This document shows positions 1 through 6,984 of a DNA stretch of 9,564 nt, in pieces. A program made the position numbers and the translations under genes. The notes beneath the pieces are model-generated. The model searched no databases. It was not told the DNA's origin and worked only from the letters and a program-made list of their open reading frames with translations. Source of the stretch: JASGCK01 sp031430035 (lineage in GTDB: Bacteria > Pseudomonadota > Gammaproteobacteria > Burkholderiales > Burkholderiaceae_C); assembly GCA_031430035.1 (NCBI GenBank), contig JANPAS010000109.1:1-9564 (forward strand), written 5' to 3'. Every line of letters starts with the position of its first letter. The first letter of the stretch is position 1.

Positions 1-1503
1 CGACGGCACGATGGATGGCTCACCCGAGGCAGGGAACAAAATATTGTTCGATGCCAGCATCAGCGTACGCGCTTCCATTTGCGCCTCGACCGACAACGGC
101 ACGTGAACAGCCATTTGGTCACCGTCGAAGTCGGCGTTAAATGCCGAACAAACGAGTGGGTGCAGCTGAATCGCTTTGCCTTCAATGAGGATAGGCTCAA
201 AGGCTTGAATACCCAAACGGTGTAGTGTTGGCGCACGGTTTAGCATCACAGGATGCTCGCGAATCACTTCTTCCAGCAAATCCCAAACAATGGGTGAACC
301 AGATTCAACTTCTTTCTTGGCCGCCTTGATGGTGGTTGCAATGCCAAGCGCCTCAAGACGCGAGAAGATGAAAGGCTTGAACAGCTCCAGGGCCATCAAT
401 TTTGGCAAACCGCACTGATGCAGTTTGAGTGTTGGCCCAACCGTGATAACGGAACGACCTGAATAATCGACACGCTTACCTAGCAAGTTCTGACGGAAAC
501 GTCCACCCTTACCCTTGATCATGTCAGCAAGTGACTTGAGCGTGCGCTTATTTGCGCCCGTCATGGCTTTACCGCGGCGCCCGTTATCTAATAACGAGTC
601 AACAGCCTCTTGCAACATACGCTTTTCGTTGCGTGCAATGATCTCTGGTGCTTTAAGCTCGAGCAGACGACCCAAGCGACCATTGCGGTTAATCACGCGG
701 CGATAGAGGTCATTCAAATCCGACGTTGCAAAACGCCCACCGTCAAGCGGCACGAGTGGGCGCAAGTCAGGCGGCAACACTGGCAACACTTCCAAAATCA
801 TCCACTCAGGCTTGATACCTGACTTTTTGAACGCCTCAAGAATTTTTAAGCGCTTGGAGTTCTTTTTGACCTTGGTCTCAGAGCCCGTCAAATCGCCGCG
901 CAAGCGCTCGATTTCGCCTTCGATGTCGATACTTGCCAAGAGCTCTTTAATACCTTCCGCGCCCATTTTTGCCACGAACTCATCACCATACTCTTGCTCT
1001 TTAGCATCGAACTCGTCCTCGGACATGATGCCGTACTTTTTCAGCGGCGTCATGCCTGGATCGGTCACGACATATGCTTCAAAGTAGAGTACGCGCTCGA
1101 TGTCACGCAAAGTCATATCCAACACCATGCCAAGGCGTGATGGCAAGGACTTGAGGAACCAGATGTGGGCGCAAGGTGCGGCCAAATCGATGTGCCCCAT
1201 GCGTTCGCGGCGCACCTTCGTTTGTGTCACTTCAACGCCGCACTTCTCGCAGATCACACCGCGGTGCTTCAGGCGCTTGTACTTACCGCACAGACATTCG
1301 TAGTCTTTAATAGGCCCAAAAATTTTGGCGCAAAAAAGTCCATCACGCTCAGGCTTGAACGTGCGGTAGTTAATGGTCTCTGGCTTTTTAACTTCGCCAA
1401 AAGACCATGAGCGAATCTTCTCGGGAGATGCCATTGCAATTTTGATGGCGGAGAAATTTTCAGTAGGCGTGAATTGCTTAAAGAGGTCAAGAATGGATTT
1501 CAT
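1..1503 (-). CDS. rpoC: RNA polymerase beta' subunit, N-terminal part (runs off the left edge)
   Basis: This is the large catalytic subunit of RNA polymerase, which forms the lower jaw of the DNA clamp and the active centre with beta. I translated it from the ATG at 1503; 501 codons stay open to base 1, so only the C-terminus is missing. The protein begins MKSILDLFKQF. The zinc-ribbon cysteines are C70, C72, C85 and C88, in the same positions as in E. coli. The catalytic NADFDGDQMAVH motif starts at residue 456, which puts the three Mg-binding aspartates at D458, D460 and D462, two residues earlier than in E. coli. The bridge helix and trigger loop lie outside the window. The start is supported by an AAGGA sequence 4-5 bases upstream. 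The gap to rpoB is 37 bases with no hairpin, so the two subunits are cotranscribed. Nothing is broken in the visible part. Confidence 0.98.
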   Translation of the reverse strand, partial: MKSILDLFKQFTPTENFSAIKIAMASPEKIRSWSFGEVKKPETINYRTFKPERDGLFCAKIFGPIKDYECLCGKYKRLKHRGVICEKCGVEVTQTKVRRERMGHIDLAAPCAHIWFLKSLPSRLGMVLDMTLRDIERVLYFEAYVVTDPGMTPLKKYGIMSEDEFDAKEQEYGDEFVAKMGAEGIKELLASIDIEGEIERLRGDLTGSETKVKKNSKRLKILEAFKKSGIKPEWMILEVLPVLPPDLRPLVPLDGGRFATSDLNDLYRRVINRNGRLGRLLELKAPEIIARNEKRMLQEAVDSLLDNGRRGKAMTGANKRTLKSLADMIKGKGGRFRQNLLGKRVDYSGRSVITVGPTLKLHQCGLPKLMALELFKPFIFSRLEALGIATTIKAAKKEVESGSPIVWDLLEEVIREHPVMLNRAPTLHRLGIQAFEPILIEGKAIQLHPLVCSAFNADFDGDQMAVHVPLSVEAQMEARTLMLASNNILFPASGEPSIVPS

Positions 1504-1540
1504 GTGTGTTCCTTTGTTTGTTTATTAAAAGCAATCAAAC

Positions 1541-4500
1541 TCAAATTTTCTCGAGGTCCATGTCGATACCCAGCGAGCGGATCTCTTTGACCAGCACGTT
1601 GAACGACTCGGGCATACCCGCTTCAATCGTGTGCTCGCCTTTGACGATGCTCTCGTAGACCTTGGTACGACCTTGCACGTCATCAGACTTGACCGTGAGC
1701 ATCTCTTGCAAGATGTACGACGCGCCATAAGCCTCGAGTGCCCAGACTTCCATCTCGCCAAAACGCTGACCACCGAACTGAGCTTTACCGCCCAATGGCT
1801 GCTGCGTGACCAAGCTGTAAGGACCTGTCGAGCGAGCGTGCATTTTGTCATCGACCAAGTGATGCAGCTTTAGAACGTGCATGTAGCCGACCGTGACGGG
1901 ACGCTCAAACTTGTCGCCCGTCTGACCATCGAACAATGCGGCTTGCGTGCGAGTCGCGTTCAAGCCCTTTTTCTTCGCCACTTCATCAGGATACGCCAGT
2001 TGCAACATCGACTGAATTTCAACTTCGGTAGCACCATCAAACACGGGGGTGGCAAACGTCACGCCTTTTGAGAGCTGCACAGCCATCTCGCGCACATCTT
2101 CATCCTTGAGCTTGGAGAGGTCTTCTTTTTTGCCTGAATTGTTGTAAATTACTTCCATCGCCTGACGAAGTTCGGCGACTTTAGCTTCGGCTTGCAGCAA
2201 ATCACCAATGCGCTGGCCAATCCCTTTAGCCGCCCAGCCCAAATGGACCTCAAGCACCTGACCGACGTTCATTCGAGAAGGCACGCCTAGTGGATTCAAA
2301 ACGATATCGCAAGGCGTTCCGTCAGCCATAAATGGCATGTCTTCGACAGGCACGATCTTGGAGACCACACCTTTATTGCCGTGGCGACCCGCCATCTTGT
2401 CACCTGGTTGCAGACGACGCTTGACAGCCAAGTACACCTTCACCATTTTGAGCACGCCTGGTGGCAATTCGTCACCTTGCGTCAGCTTGGTGCGCTTCTC
2501 TTCAAACGCTAGGTCAAAGTCATGACGCGTTTGTTCCATCCCGTTTTTGATCGACTCCAGCGATGCAGCCACATCTTCGTCTGCGGGACGAATATCAAAC
2601 CAGTGGAACTTCTCGACCGAAGCCAAATATTCCTTGCTGATTTTTGTACCTTTTGCGAGTTTTGCAGGGCCGCCGTTGGCTGTTTTTCCATTGAGCAATT
2701 TCTCAATACGGTCAAACGCATCCGCTTCCACAATACGCAATTGATCGTTCAAATCAAGACGGAAGCGCTTGAGCTCGTCGTCAATAATTTGCTGTGCACG
2801 CTTGTCACGTACGATGCCTTCGCGGGTAAAGACTTGCACGTCAATGACGGTGCCCGAGCTACCTTGGCTAACGCGCAGTGATGTGTCTTTCACATCGCTG
2901 GCTTTTTCGCCAAAGATCGCGCGAAGCAGTTTCTCTTCAGGCGTCAGCGTCGTCTCGCCCTTTGGCGTGACCTTACCAACTAAGGTGTCACCAGGCTGCA
3001 CTTCTGCACCCACATAAATGATGCCTGACTCGTCCAAACGATTGAGTTGCTGCTCCGCCAAATTCGGAATATCACGCGTAATTTCTTCCGCACCCAATTT
3101 GGTATCTCGAGCGGCAATCGTCAACTCTTCGATATGAATTGAGGTGTAGCGGTCTTCTGACACCACACGTTCAGAGATCATGATCGAATCTTCGAAGTTG
3201 TAGCCGTTCCATGGCATGAAAGCCACCAGCATATTTTGACCCAAGGCCAGCTCACCAAGGTCAGTGGATGCACCGTCTGCAACCACATCGCCTTTGGCGA
3301 TTTTGTCGCCCAACTTAACGATAGGACGTTGATGGATATTCGTGTTTTGATTGGAACGTTGATACTTAATCAAGTTATAGATATCAACACCCACTTCGCC
3401 AGCTTTTGCCTCGGAATCGTTGACGCGAACCACAATCCGACTCGCATCCACATAGTCCACCACACCACCGCGTGTGGCAGTCACTACAGTACCCGAGTCA
3501 ATGGCAGCAACTCGCTCAATACCTGTTCCAACAAATGCCTTTTCAGGACGGAGCACTGGCACCGCTTGACGCTGCATGTTCGCACCCATCAGCGCACGGT
3601 TTGCATCGTCATGCTCTAAAAACGGCACGAGAGATGCAGCAACTGACACGATCTGCGCAGGCGACACATCCATGTATTGAATACGCTCGGCACCCAAGAG
3701 CACAGACTCGCCCATCTCACGAGCAGAGATCAAATCGCCTGTCAATGTGCCTTCTGCATCTAGCACTGCGTTGGCCTGCGCAATCACATACTTGCCTTCT
3801 TCGATAGCCGACAAGTAATCAATTTGCTTGGTTACTTTGCCATCAATTACGCGGCGATACGGCGTTTCAATAAAGCCGTATTCATTCAAGCGCGCATAAA
3901 GTGCCAATGAGTTAATCAGTCCAATGTTTGGACCTTCAGGCGTCTCAATTGGACAGACACGACCGTAATGCGTGACGTGCACGTCACGGACTTCAAAGCC
4001 AGCACGTTCGCGCGTCAAGCCGCCAGGTCCAAGGGCAGAAACACGGCGCTTGTGCGTGATTTCAGACAGTGGATTAGTTTGATCCATGAACTGTGACAGT
4101 TGGCTTGAGCCAAAGAACTCTTTGAGCGAAGCCGTAATAGGCTTGGAGTTAATCAAATCATGCGGCATGAGCGGTTCTTGGCCAGGACCGCCTTCGGCCT
4201 GACCTAAACGCTCTTTCACAGCTTTTTCGATACGCGCCAGACCCACACGATATTGGTTTTCAGCCAATTCACCCACGCAGCGCACACGGCGATTGCCGAG
4301 ATGATCAATGTCATCAACTTGACCGTTACCGTTACGCAAGTCAACCAAAATTTTCACCACATGCATGATGTCGTCGTTAGACAACACCATGGAGCCCGTG
4401 GACTCTGGACGACCCACACGGGCGTTGAATTTCATACGGCCCACGCGCGACAAGTCATAGGTATCTGGGTTGTAGAACAAACGTTGGAAGAGCGCTTGCA

Positions 4501-5686
4501 CAGCATCTTCTGTTGGTGGCTCGCCAGGACGCATCATGCGGTAAATAGCCACGCGCGCCGCCAATTCATCAGCAGTCTCGTCTGAACGCAAAGTCTGCGA
4601 AATGTACGCACCTTGATCAAGTTCGTTGGTATAGATACACGCAATGTCGGTGATACCGCTACTGCGCAATTTTTTAAGCAACACTTCAGTCAATTCGTCA
4701 TTGGCCTTAGCAATAATTTCGCCTGTCTCATCCTCAACAATGTTGTTAGCAAGCACACGGCCCAGCAAGAAATCTTCTGGCACGCTGATGTGCGTTGTAT
4801 TTGATGCTTCCAGCTCTTTGGTATGACGTGCGGTAACACGCTTGTCCTTGGCAACGACCACATTACCTTTTTTATCAGTAATGTCAAAACGGGCGACTTC
4901 ACCGCGTAAACGCTCGGCCACGAAGGCCATTTGCGCACCACTATCTTGCAATTTAAATGCATCGTTTACAAAGAAGTTAGCAAGAATGCTTTCGTTATTC
5001 AGACCAATCGCTTTGAGCAAAGTGGTCACAGGCATTTTGCGGCGGCGATCCACACGGAAGTACAAGATGTCCTTTGGGTCGAATTCAAAATCGAGCCATG
5101 AACCGCGGTAAGGGATGATGCGAGCAGAGAAAAGCAATTTGCCCGAGCTGTGAGTCTTGCCCTTATCGTGCTCAAAAAACACGCCTGGACTACGATGCAA
5201 CTGGGAAACAATCACGCGCTCGGTACCGTTGATGATGAACGAACCCTTATCGGTCATCAAAGGCACTTGCCCCATATAGACTTCTTGCTCTTTCACTTCT
5301 TTCACCACTTTAGACTGCGGTGTTGAAGTCTCGCGATCATAAATAATCAGTTGCACACGGGCACGTACGGCAGAGCCGAACGTCAAGCCACGCGTTTGGC
5401 ATTCACGCACATCAAAAGCTGGCTTGCCGAGGTTGTACTCAAGGAACTTCATCTCGACAAAACCGTTGTGTGACACGATGGGAAAGGCGGCCGTAAACGC
5501 CGCTTGCAATCCTAAGTCCACACGGTCTTTGTTGGCAACATCTGCCTGTAAAAACGACACATATGCGTCTCGCTGCATTTGCAGCAAGTATGGAATCGCG
5601 ATGACGGTTTCGCGACCGCCGAAGCTTTTGCGTATACGTTTGCGCTCAGTAAATGAATACGCTGTTTTGGTTTGCGTGCTGGCCAT
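1541..5686 (-). CDS. rpoB: RNA polymerase beta subunit
   Basis: This is the second large subunit of RNA polymerase and carries the rifampicin pocket and part of the active site. The chosen start is the ATG at 5686 (MASTQTKTAYSFTERKRIRKSFG), giving 1381 residues; an upstream in-frame TTG at 5710 is less likely because AAGGGG (5693-5698) lies 6 bases before the ATG. Family hallmarks are GSSQLSQFMDQTNPLSEITHKRR at about 529-551 (rifampicin region, E. coli numbering +19), CPIETPEGPNIGLI near 578-591, GDKMAGRHGNKG with K1097 and K1105 (E. coli K1065 and K1073), and GGKAQFGGQRFGEMEVWALEAYGA near the C-terminus. The rifampicin-contact residues Q532, D535, H545, R548 and S550 are those of sensitive enzymes, so no resistance mutation is seen. 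Residue 571 is Val where E. coli has P552; I recall the same Val in Comamonadaceae. The rpoC start follows after 37 bases. Confidence 0.99.
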   Translation of the reverse strand: MASTQTKTAYSFTERKRIRKSFGGRETVIAIPYLLQMQRDAYVSFLQADVANKDRVDLGLQAAFTAAFPIVSHNGFVEMKFLEYNLGKPAFDVRECQTRGLTFGSAVRARVQLIIYDRETSTPQSKVVKEVKEQEVYMGQVPLMTDKGSFIINGTERVIVSQLHRSPGVFFEHDKGKTHSSGKLLFSARIIPYRGSWLDFEFDPKDILYFRVDRRRKMPVTTLLKAIGLNNESILANFFVNDAFKLQDSGAQMAFVAERLRGEVARFDITDKKGNVVVAKDKRVTARHTKELEASNTTHISVPEDFLLGRVLANNIVEDETGEIIAKANDELTEVLLKKLRSSGITDIACIYTNELDQGAYISQTLRSDETADELAARVAIYRMMRPGEPPTEDAVQALFQRLFYNPDTYDLSRVGRMKFNARVGRPESTGSMVLSNDDIMHVVKILVDLRNGNGQVDDIDHLGNRRVRCVGELAENQYRVGLARIEKAVKERLGQAEGGPGQEPLMPHDLINSKPITASLKEFFGSSQLSQFMDQTNPLSEITHKRRVSALGPGGLTRERAGFEVRDVHVTHYGRVCPIETPEGPNIGLINSLALYARLNEYGFIETPYRRVIDGKVTKQIDYLSAIEEGKYVIAQANAVLDAEGTLTGDLISAREMGESVLLGAERIQYMDVSPAQIVSVAASLVPFLEHDDANRALMGANMQRQAVPVLRPEKAFVGTGIERVAAIDSGTVVTATRGGVVDYVDASRIVVRVNDSEAKAGEVGVDIYNLIKYQRSNQNTNIHQRPIVKLGDKIAKGDVVADGASTDLGELALGQNMLVAFMPWNGYNFEDSIMISERVVSEDRYTSIHIEELTIAARDTKLGAEEITRDIPNLAEQQLNRLDESGIIYVGAEVQPGDTLVGKVTPKGETTLTPEEKLLRAIFGEKASDVKDTSLRVSQGSSGTVIDVQVFTREGIVRDKRAQQIIDDELKRFRLDLNDQLRIVEADAFDRIEKLLNGKTANGGPAKLAKGTKISKEYLASVEKFHWFDIRPADEDVAASLESIKNGMEQTRHDFDLAFEEKRTKLTQGDELPPGVLKMVKVYLAVKRRLQPGDKMAGRHGNKGVVSKIVPVEDMPFMADGTPCDIVLNPLGVPSRMNVGQVLEVHLGWAAKGIGQRIGDLLQAEAKVAELRQAMEVIYNNSGKKEDLSKLKDEDVREMAVQLSKGVTFATPVFDGATEVEIQSMLQLAYPDEVAKKKGLNATRTQAALFDGQTGDKFERPVTVGYMHVLKLHHLVDDKMHARSTGPYSLVTQQPLGGKAQFGGQRFGEMEVWALEAYGASYILQEMLTVKSDDVQGRTKVYESIVKGEHTIEAGMPESFNVLVKEIRSLGIDMDLEKI
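3971..3988. repeat. 18-bp perfect palindrome inside rpoB
   Basis: CGTGACGTGCACGTCACG reads identically on both strands. It lies in the rpoB codons for R-D-V-H-V-T just after the rifampicin region. The GTC valine codon at residue 571, where E. coli has proline, is needed for the symmetry. No function is implied by the sequence alone, and a chance origin within a constrained coding stretch is possible. Confidence 0.95.
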
Positions 5687-5692
5687 AGAACA

Positions 5693-5698
5693 CCCCTT
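5693..5698 (-). promoter_or_regulatory. Ribosome binding site of rpoB
   Basis: In mRNA sense the sequence is AAGGGG, placed 6 bases before the ATG at 5684-5686. It decides for this ATG over the in-frame TTG at 5710, which lies upstream of it and would put this sequence inside the coding region. Confidence 0.8.
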
Positions 5699-5749
5699 TT
5701 GAAGTTTCAAATTGATGTGAATAAATCACTAAATGACAGTGCGACTTGG

Positions 5750-5769
5750 TGACTGGCCGCTACCAGTCA
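5750..5769 (-). promoter_or_regulatory. Perfect hairpin in the rpoB leader
   Basis: In mRNA sense TGACTGG pairs with CCAGTCA, a 7-bp perfect stem around a six-base loop (TAGCGG). It lies in the 196-base rplL-rpoB gap, downstream of the attenuator and about 63 bases before the rpoB start. There is no U-tract, so it is not a terminator. An mRNA-processing (RNase III type) or translational role is possible; E. coli has an RNase III site in this gap. The base pairing is seen; the role is inferred. Confidence 0.55.
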
Positions 5770-5778
5770 TTGGCGGAC

Positions 5779-5799
5779 GGTGTGGCATTGCACCACACC
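5779..5799 (-). promoter_or_regulatory. Perfect GC-rich hairpin in the rpoB leader
   Basis: In mRNA sense GGTGTGG pairs with CCACACC around a seven-base loop (TGCAATG). It stands only 9 bases upstream of the next hairpin (5750-5769), so the two form a tandem pair after the attenuator. No U-tract follows. It may stabilise or mark the 5' end of a processed rpoBC mRNA, but that is inference. Confidence 0.55.
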
Positions 5800-5832
5800 C
5801 GAACCAAGCTATTTTTCTTTGCAGAAAACACT

Positions 5833-5870
5833 AAAAAGCACACTCGCTAACCAAGTTAGCCAATGTGCTT
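5833..5870 (-). terminator. Terminator-like attenuator between rplL and rpoB
   Basis: The hairpin begins 12 bases after the rplL stop. In mRNA sense AAGCACA pairs with TGTGCTT and GCTAAC pairs with GTTAGC. The two helices are separated by a TTG/GAG internal segment that can itself pair partly, and the apical loop is three bases (TTG). The descending arm runs into TTTTT. This is the form of an intrinsic terminator, in the place where E. coli has a partial terminator that lowers rpoBC transcription relative to rplJL. Since rpoB follows with no clear promoter in the gap, partial read-through is the likely behaviour here too. Confidence 0.75.
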
Positions 5871-5882
5871 GATGGTGGCCTC

Positions 5883-6254
5883 TTATTTGAGTTCGGCCTT
5901 AGCGCCTGCTTCTTCAAGCTTCTTCTTAGCGGCTTCAGCGTCGGCTTTGTTAGCGCCTTCTTTAATTGCTTTAGGTGCGCCGTCAACCAGATCTTTAGCT
6001 TCTTTTAAGCCCAAACCGGTGATTTCGCGAACCGCTTTAATCACGGACACTTTTTGCGCACCAGCTTCAAGCAAAATCACGTTGAATTCTGTCTTCTCTT
6101 CAGCAGCAGCAGCAGGGCCGGCAGCAGCAGCGGGACCCGCAGCAGCAGCAGCACTCACACCAAATTTCTCTTCGATGGCTTTCACCAAGTCGTTGAGGTC
6201 CATAACCGACATCGTATCGAGTGCGGTCAAAAATGCGTCTTTATCAAATGCCAT
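5883..6254 (-). CDS. rplL: 50S ribosomal protein L7/L12
   Basis: L12 is the multi-copy protein of the ribosomal stalk that recruits and activates the translation GTPases (EF-Tu, EF-G, IF2, RF3). The protein has 123 residues, normal for the family. Residues 1-33 form the helical dimerisation domain that binds the C-terminal helix of L10. Residues 34-52 are an Ala/Pro/Gly hinge with two GPAAAA units. From about residue 55 comes the factor-binding domain, with the conserved stretch EFNVILLEAG, then VIKAVREITGLGLKEAKDLVDGAPK. The ATG at 6254 follows TAGGAAA at about 9 bases. The gap to rplJ is 39 bases and has no terminator, so the genes are cotranscribed; the 12-base gap on the other side leads into the attenuator. 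Confidence 0.99.
   Translation of the reverse strand: MAFDKDAFLTALDTMSVMDLNDLVKAIEEKFGVSAAAAAGPAAAAGPAAAAEEKTEFNVILLEAGAQKVSVIKAVREITGLGLKEAKDLVDGAPKAIKEGANKADAEAAKKKLEEAGAKAELK
6102..6152 (-). repeat. Trinucleotide-rich repeat coding the L12 hinge
   Basis: Runs of GCT/GCC/GCG alanine codons (GCA repeats on the plus strand), broken twice by Gly-Pro codons, encode residues 35-51 of L12. Such a tract can change length by slippage in steps of three bases. The hinge varies in length between species, so length change here is likely tolerated. Confidence 0.85.
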
Positions 6255-6293
6255 TTTTATATTTCCTAATATCTATAGTTGGGATTGAAGTGG

Positions 6294-6791
6294 TTAAGCA
6301 ACCACTTCGCCTTTTTTCTCTGCCAATACAGCCAACACGCGTGCGGTACGCGTGATAGGCGACATGAGCAAGCCACAAATTTGTGACAAGAGCACTTCCC
6401 GGCTTGGGATGCTTGCTAATTGCTTAACACCAGCTACATCTAAAAGCTTGCCAGCAAATGCACCTGCACGAATCACTAACTTGTCGTTAGTTTTCGCGAA
6501 GTCAGCAACCACTTTCGCGGCTGCAACTGCATCTTCTGAAAAACCATAAATAAGCGGACCTGTCATCTGCTCGGACACCACTTCAAACGGGCTTCCAGCC
6601 ACAGCACGGCGTGCCAGTGTGTTTTTAAGCACACTGAGACTCACACCTTTGCTGCGGGCTTCGACGCGCAGTTTGGTCATAGCTTGCACCGTGATACCAC
6701 GGTATTCAGCAATAACGAGTGTCTGAGCTTTTGCGGCGAGGCCAGTCACTTCTTCAATGACGGCGGATTTCTCACTGCGGTTAAGACTCAA
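6294..6791 (-). CDS. rplJ: 50S ribosomal protein L10 (TTG start)
   Basis: L10 forms the base of the ribosomal stalk. Its N-terminal domain binds 23S rRNA next to L11, and its C-terminal helix carries several L12 dimers. Read from the TTG at 6791 the protein has 165 residues, the same length as E. coli L10, and begins (M)SLNRSEKSAVIEEV; conserved blocks are TLVIAEYRGITV, LSVLKNTLARRAV and the C-terminal TRTARVLAVLAEKK. The frame stays open to a second TTG at 6806, but AAGGAG (6798-6803) sits 6 bases before the 6791 TTG and would be inside the longer reading, so 6791 is preferred. TTG is a weak start and may hold L10 below L12, which is needed in several copies per L10. The 193-base leader upstream is the expected site of L10-L12 autoregulation. 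Confidence 0.97.
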   Translation of the reverse strand: MSLNRSEKSAVIEEVTGLAAKAQTLVIAEYRGITVQAMTKLRVEARSKGVSLSVLKNTLARRAVAGSPFEVVSEQMTGPLIYGFSEDAVAAAKVVADFAKTNDKLVIRAGAFAGKLLDVAGVKQLASIPSREVLLSQICGLLMSPITRTARVLAVLAEKKGEVVA

Positions 6792-6797
6792 AGTTCT

Positions 6798-6803
6798 CTC
6801 CTT
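6798..6803 (-). promoter_or_regulatory. Ribosome binding site of rplJ
   Basis: AAGGAG in mRNA sense, 6 bases before the TTG at 6789-6791. It is the evidence that fixes the non-ATG start of rplJ. A hairpin (6810-6836) ends six bases upstream of it. Confidence 0.85.
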
Positions 6804-6809
6804 CAAAAT

Positions 6810-6836
6810 GTGTTCGTTGAGGCAATCTCAGAACAC
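6810..6836 (-). promoter_or_regulatory. Hairpin next to the rplJ ribosome binding site
   Basis: GTGTTC pairs with GAACAC, and after a two-base bulge TGAG pairs with CTCA around a five-base loop (ATTGC), giving 10 base pairs. It ends six bases before the AAGGAG and could affect ribosome access. The pairing is seen; the role is inferred. Confidence 0.6.
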
Positions 6837-6896
6837 GGCCATTTTTTAGCGACCAACTAATTTCATTTAACTGAAGTTAGCGAGCACGCCCGTCTA

Positions 6897-6940
6897 GGTT
6901 GGAAATTAAGAAGTCATCCTTGCGGGCAACAACACCAACC
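6897..6940 (-). promoter_or_regulatory. Main stem-loop of the rplJ leader
   Basis: GGTTGG (6935-6940) pairs perfectly with CCAACC (6897-6902), enclosing a 32-base region with AAGGATGA. This is the best candidate for the L10-binding element. GCCCG inside its loop (6923-6927) can also pair with CGGGC just beyond the stem (6888-6892), which would make a pseudoknot. Confidence 0.5.
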
Positions 6941-6984
6941 GTCTTGGATGAGTTTTAGCTCACCACTTCACAAGTTATGCCTGC

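Larger units (their letters stand above)
6792..6984 (-). promoter_or_regulatory. rplJ leader, probable L10(L12) autoregulatory region
   Basis: This 193-base gap between the rplA stop and the rplJ start has no credible gene. In mRNA order it holds a GGTTGG/CCAACC stem-loop (6897-6940), a CTAA-TTCA/TGAA-TTAG hairpin with one mismatch (6857-6880), and a GTGTTC/GAACAC hairpin with an inner TGAG/CTCA helix (6810-6836) just before the ribosome binding site. In E. coli and many other bacteria the L10-L12 complex binds a structured leader here, using a kink-turn-like fold, and blocks rplJ translation. The location and structure fit that system. I cannot prove the L10 leader consensus by eye. No convincing promoter was found. 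Confidence 0.65.

Noticed and set aside
4028..4111. Rifampicin-resistance mutation in RpoB
   Set aside because: The key contact residues match sensitive enzymes; the Thr at the position of E. coli N518 is, to my knowledge, normal in Burkholderiales.
6102..6152. Repeat tract as a phase-variable or CRISPR-like element
   Set aside because: It is a codon repeat for the Ala-Pro hinge of L12, has a three-base period and no spacers, and changes in it would keep the frame only in steps of three.
5863..6288. Plus-strand open frame of 141 codons opposite rplL
   Set aside because: It is antisense to rplL, and its Ala-rich repeats simply mirror the GC-rich hinge codons of L12.
6844..6866. Six-codon open frame (MKLVGR) in the rplJ leader
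   Set aside because: It has no ribosome binding site and is very short; the region is better explained as structured leader RNA.
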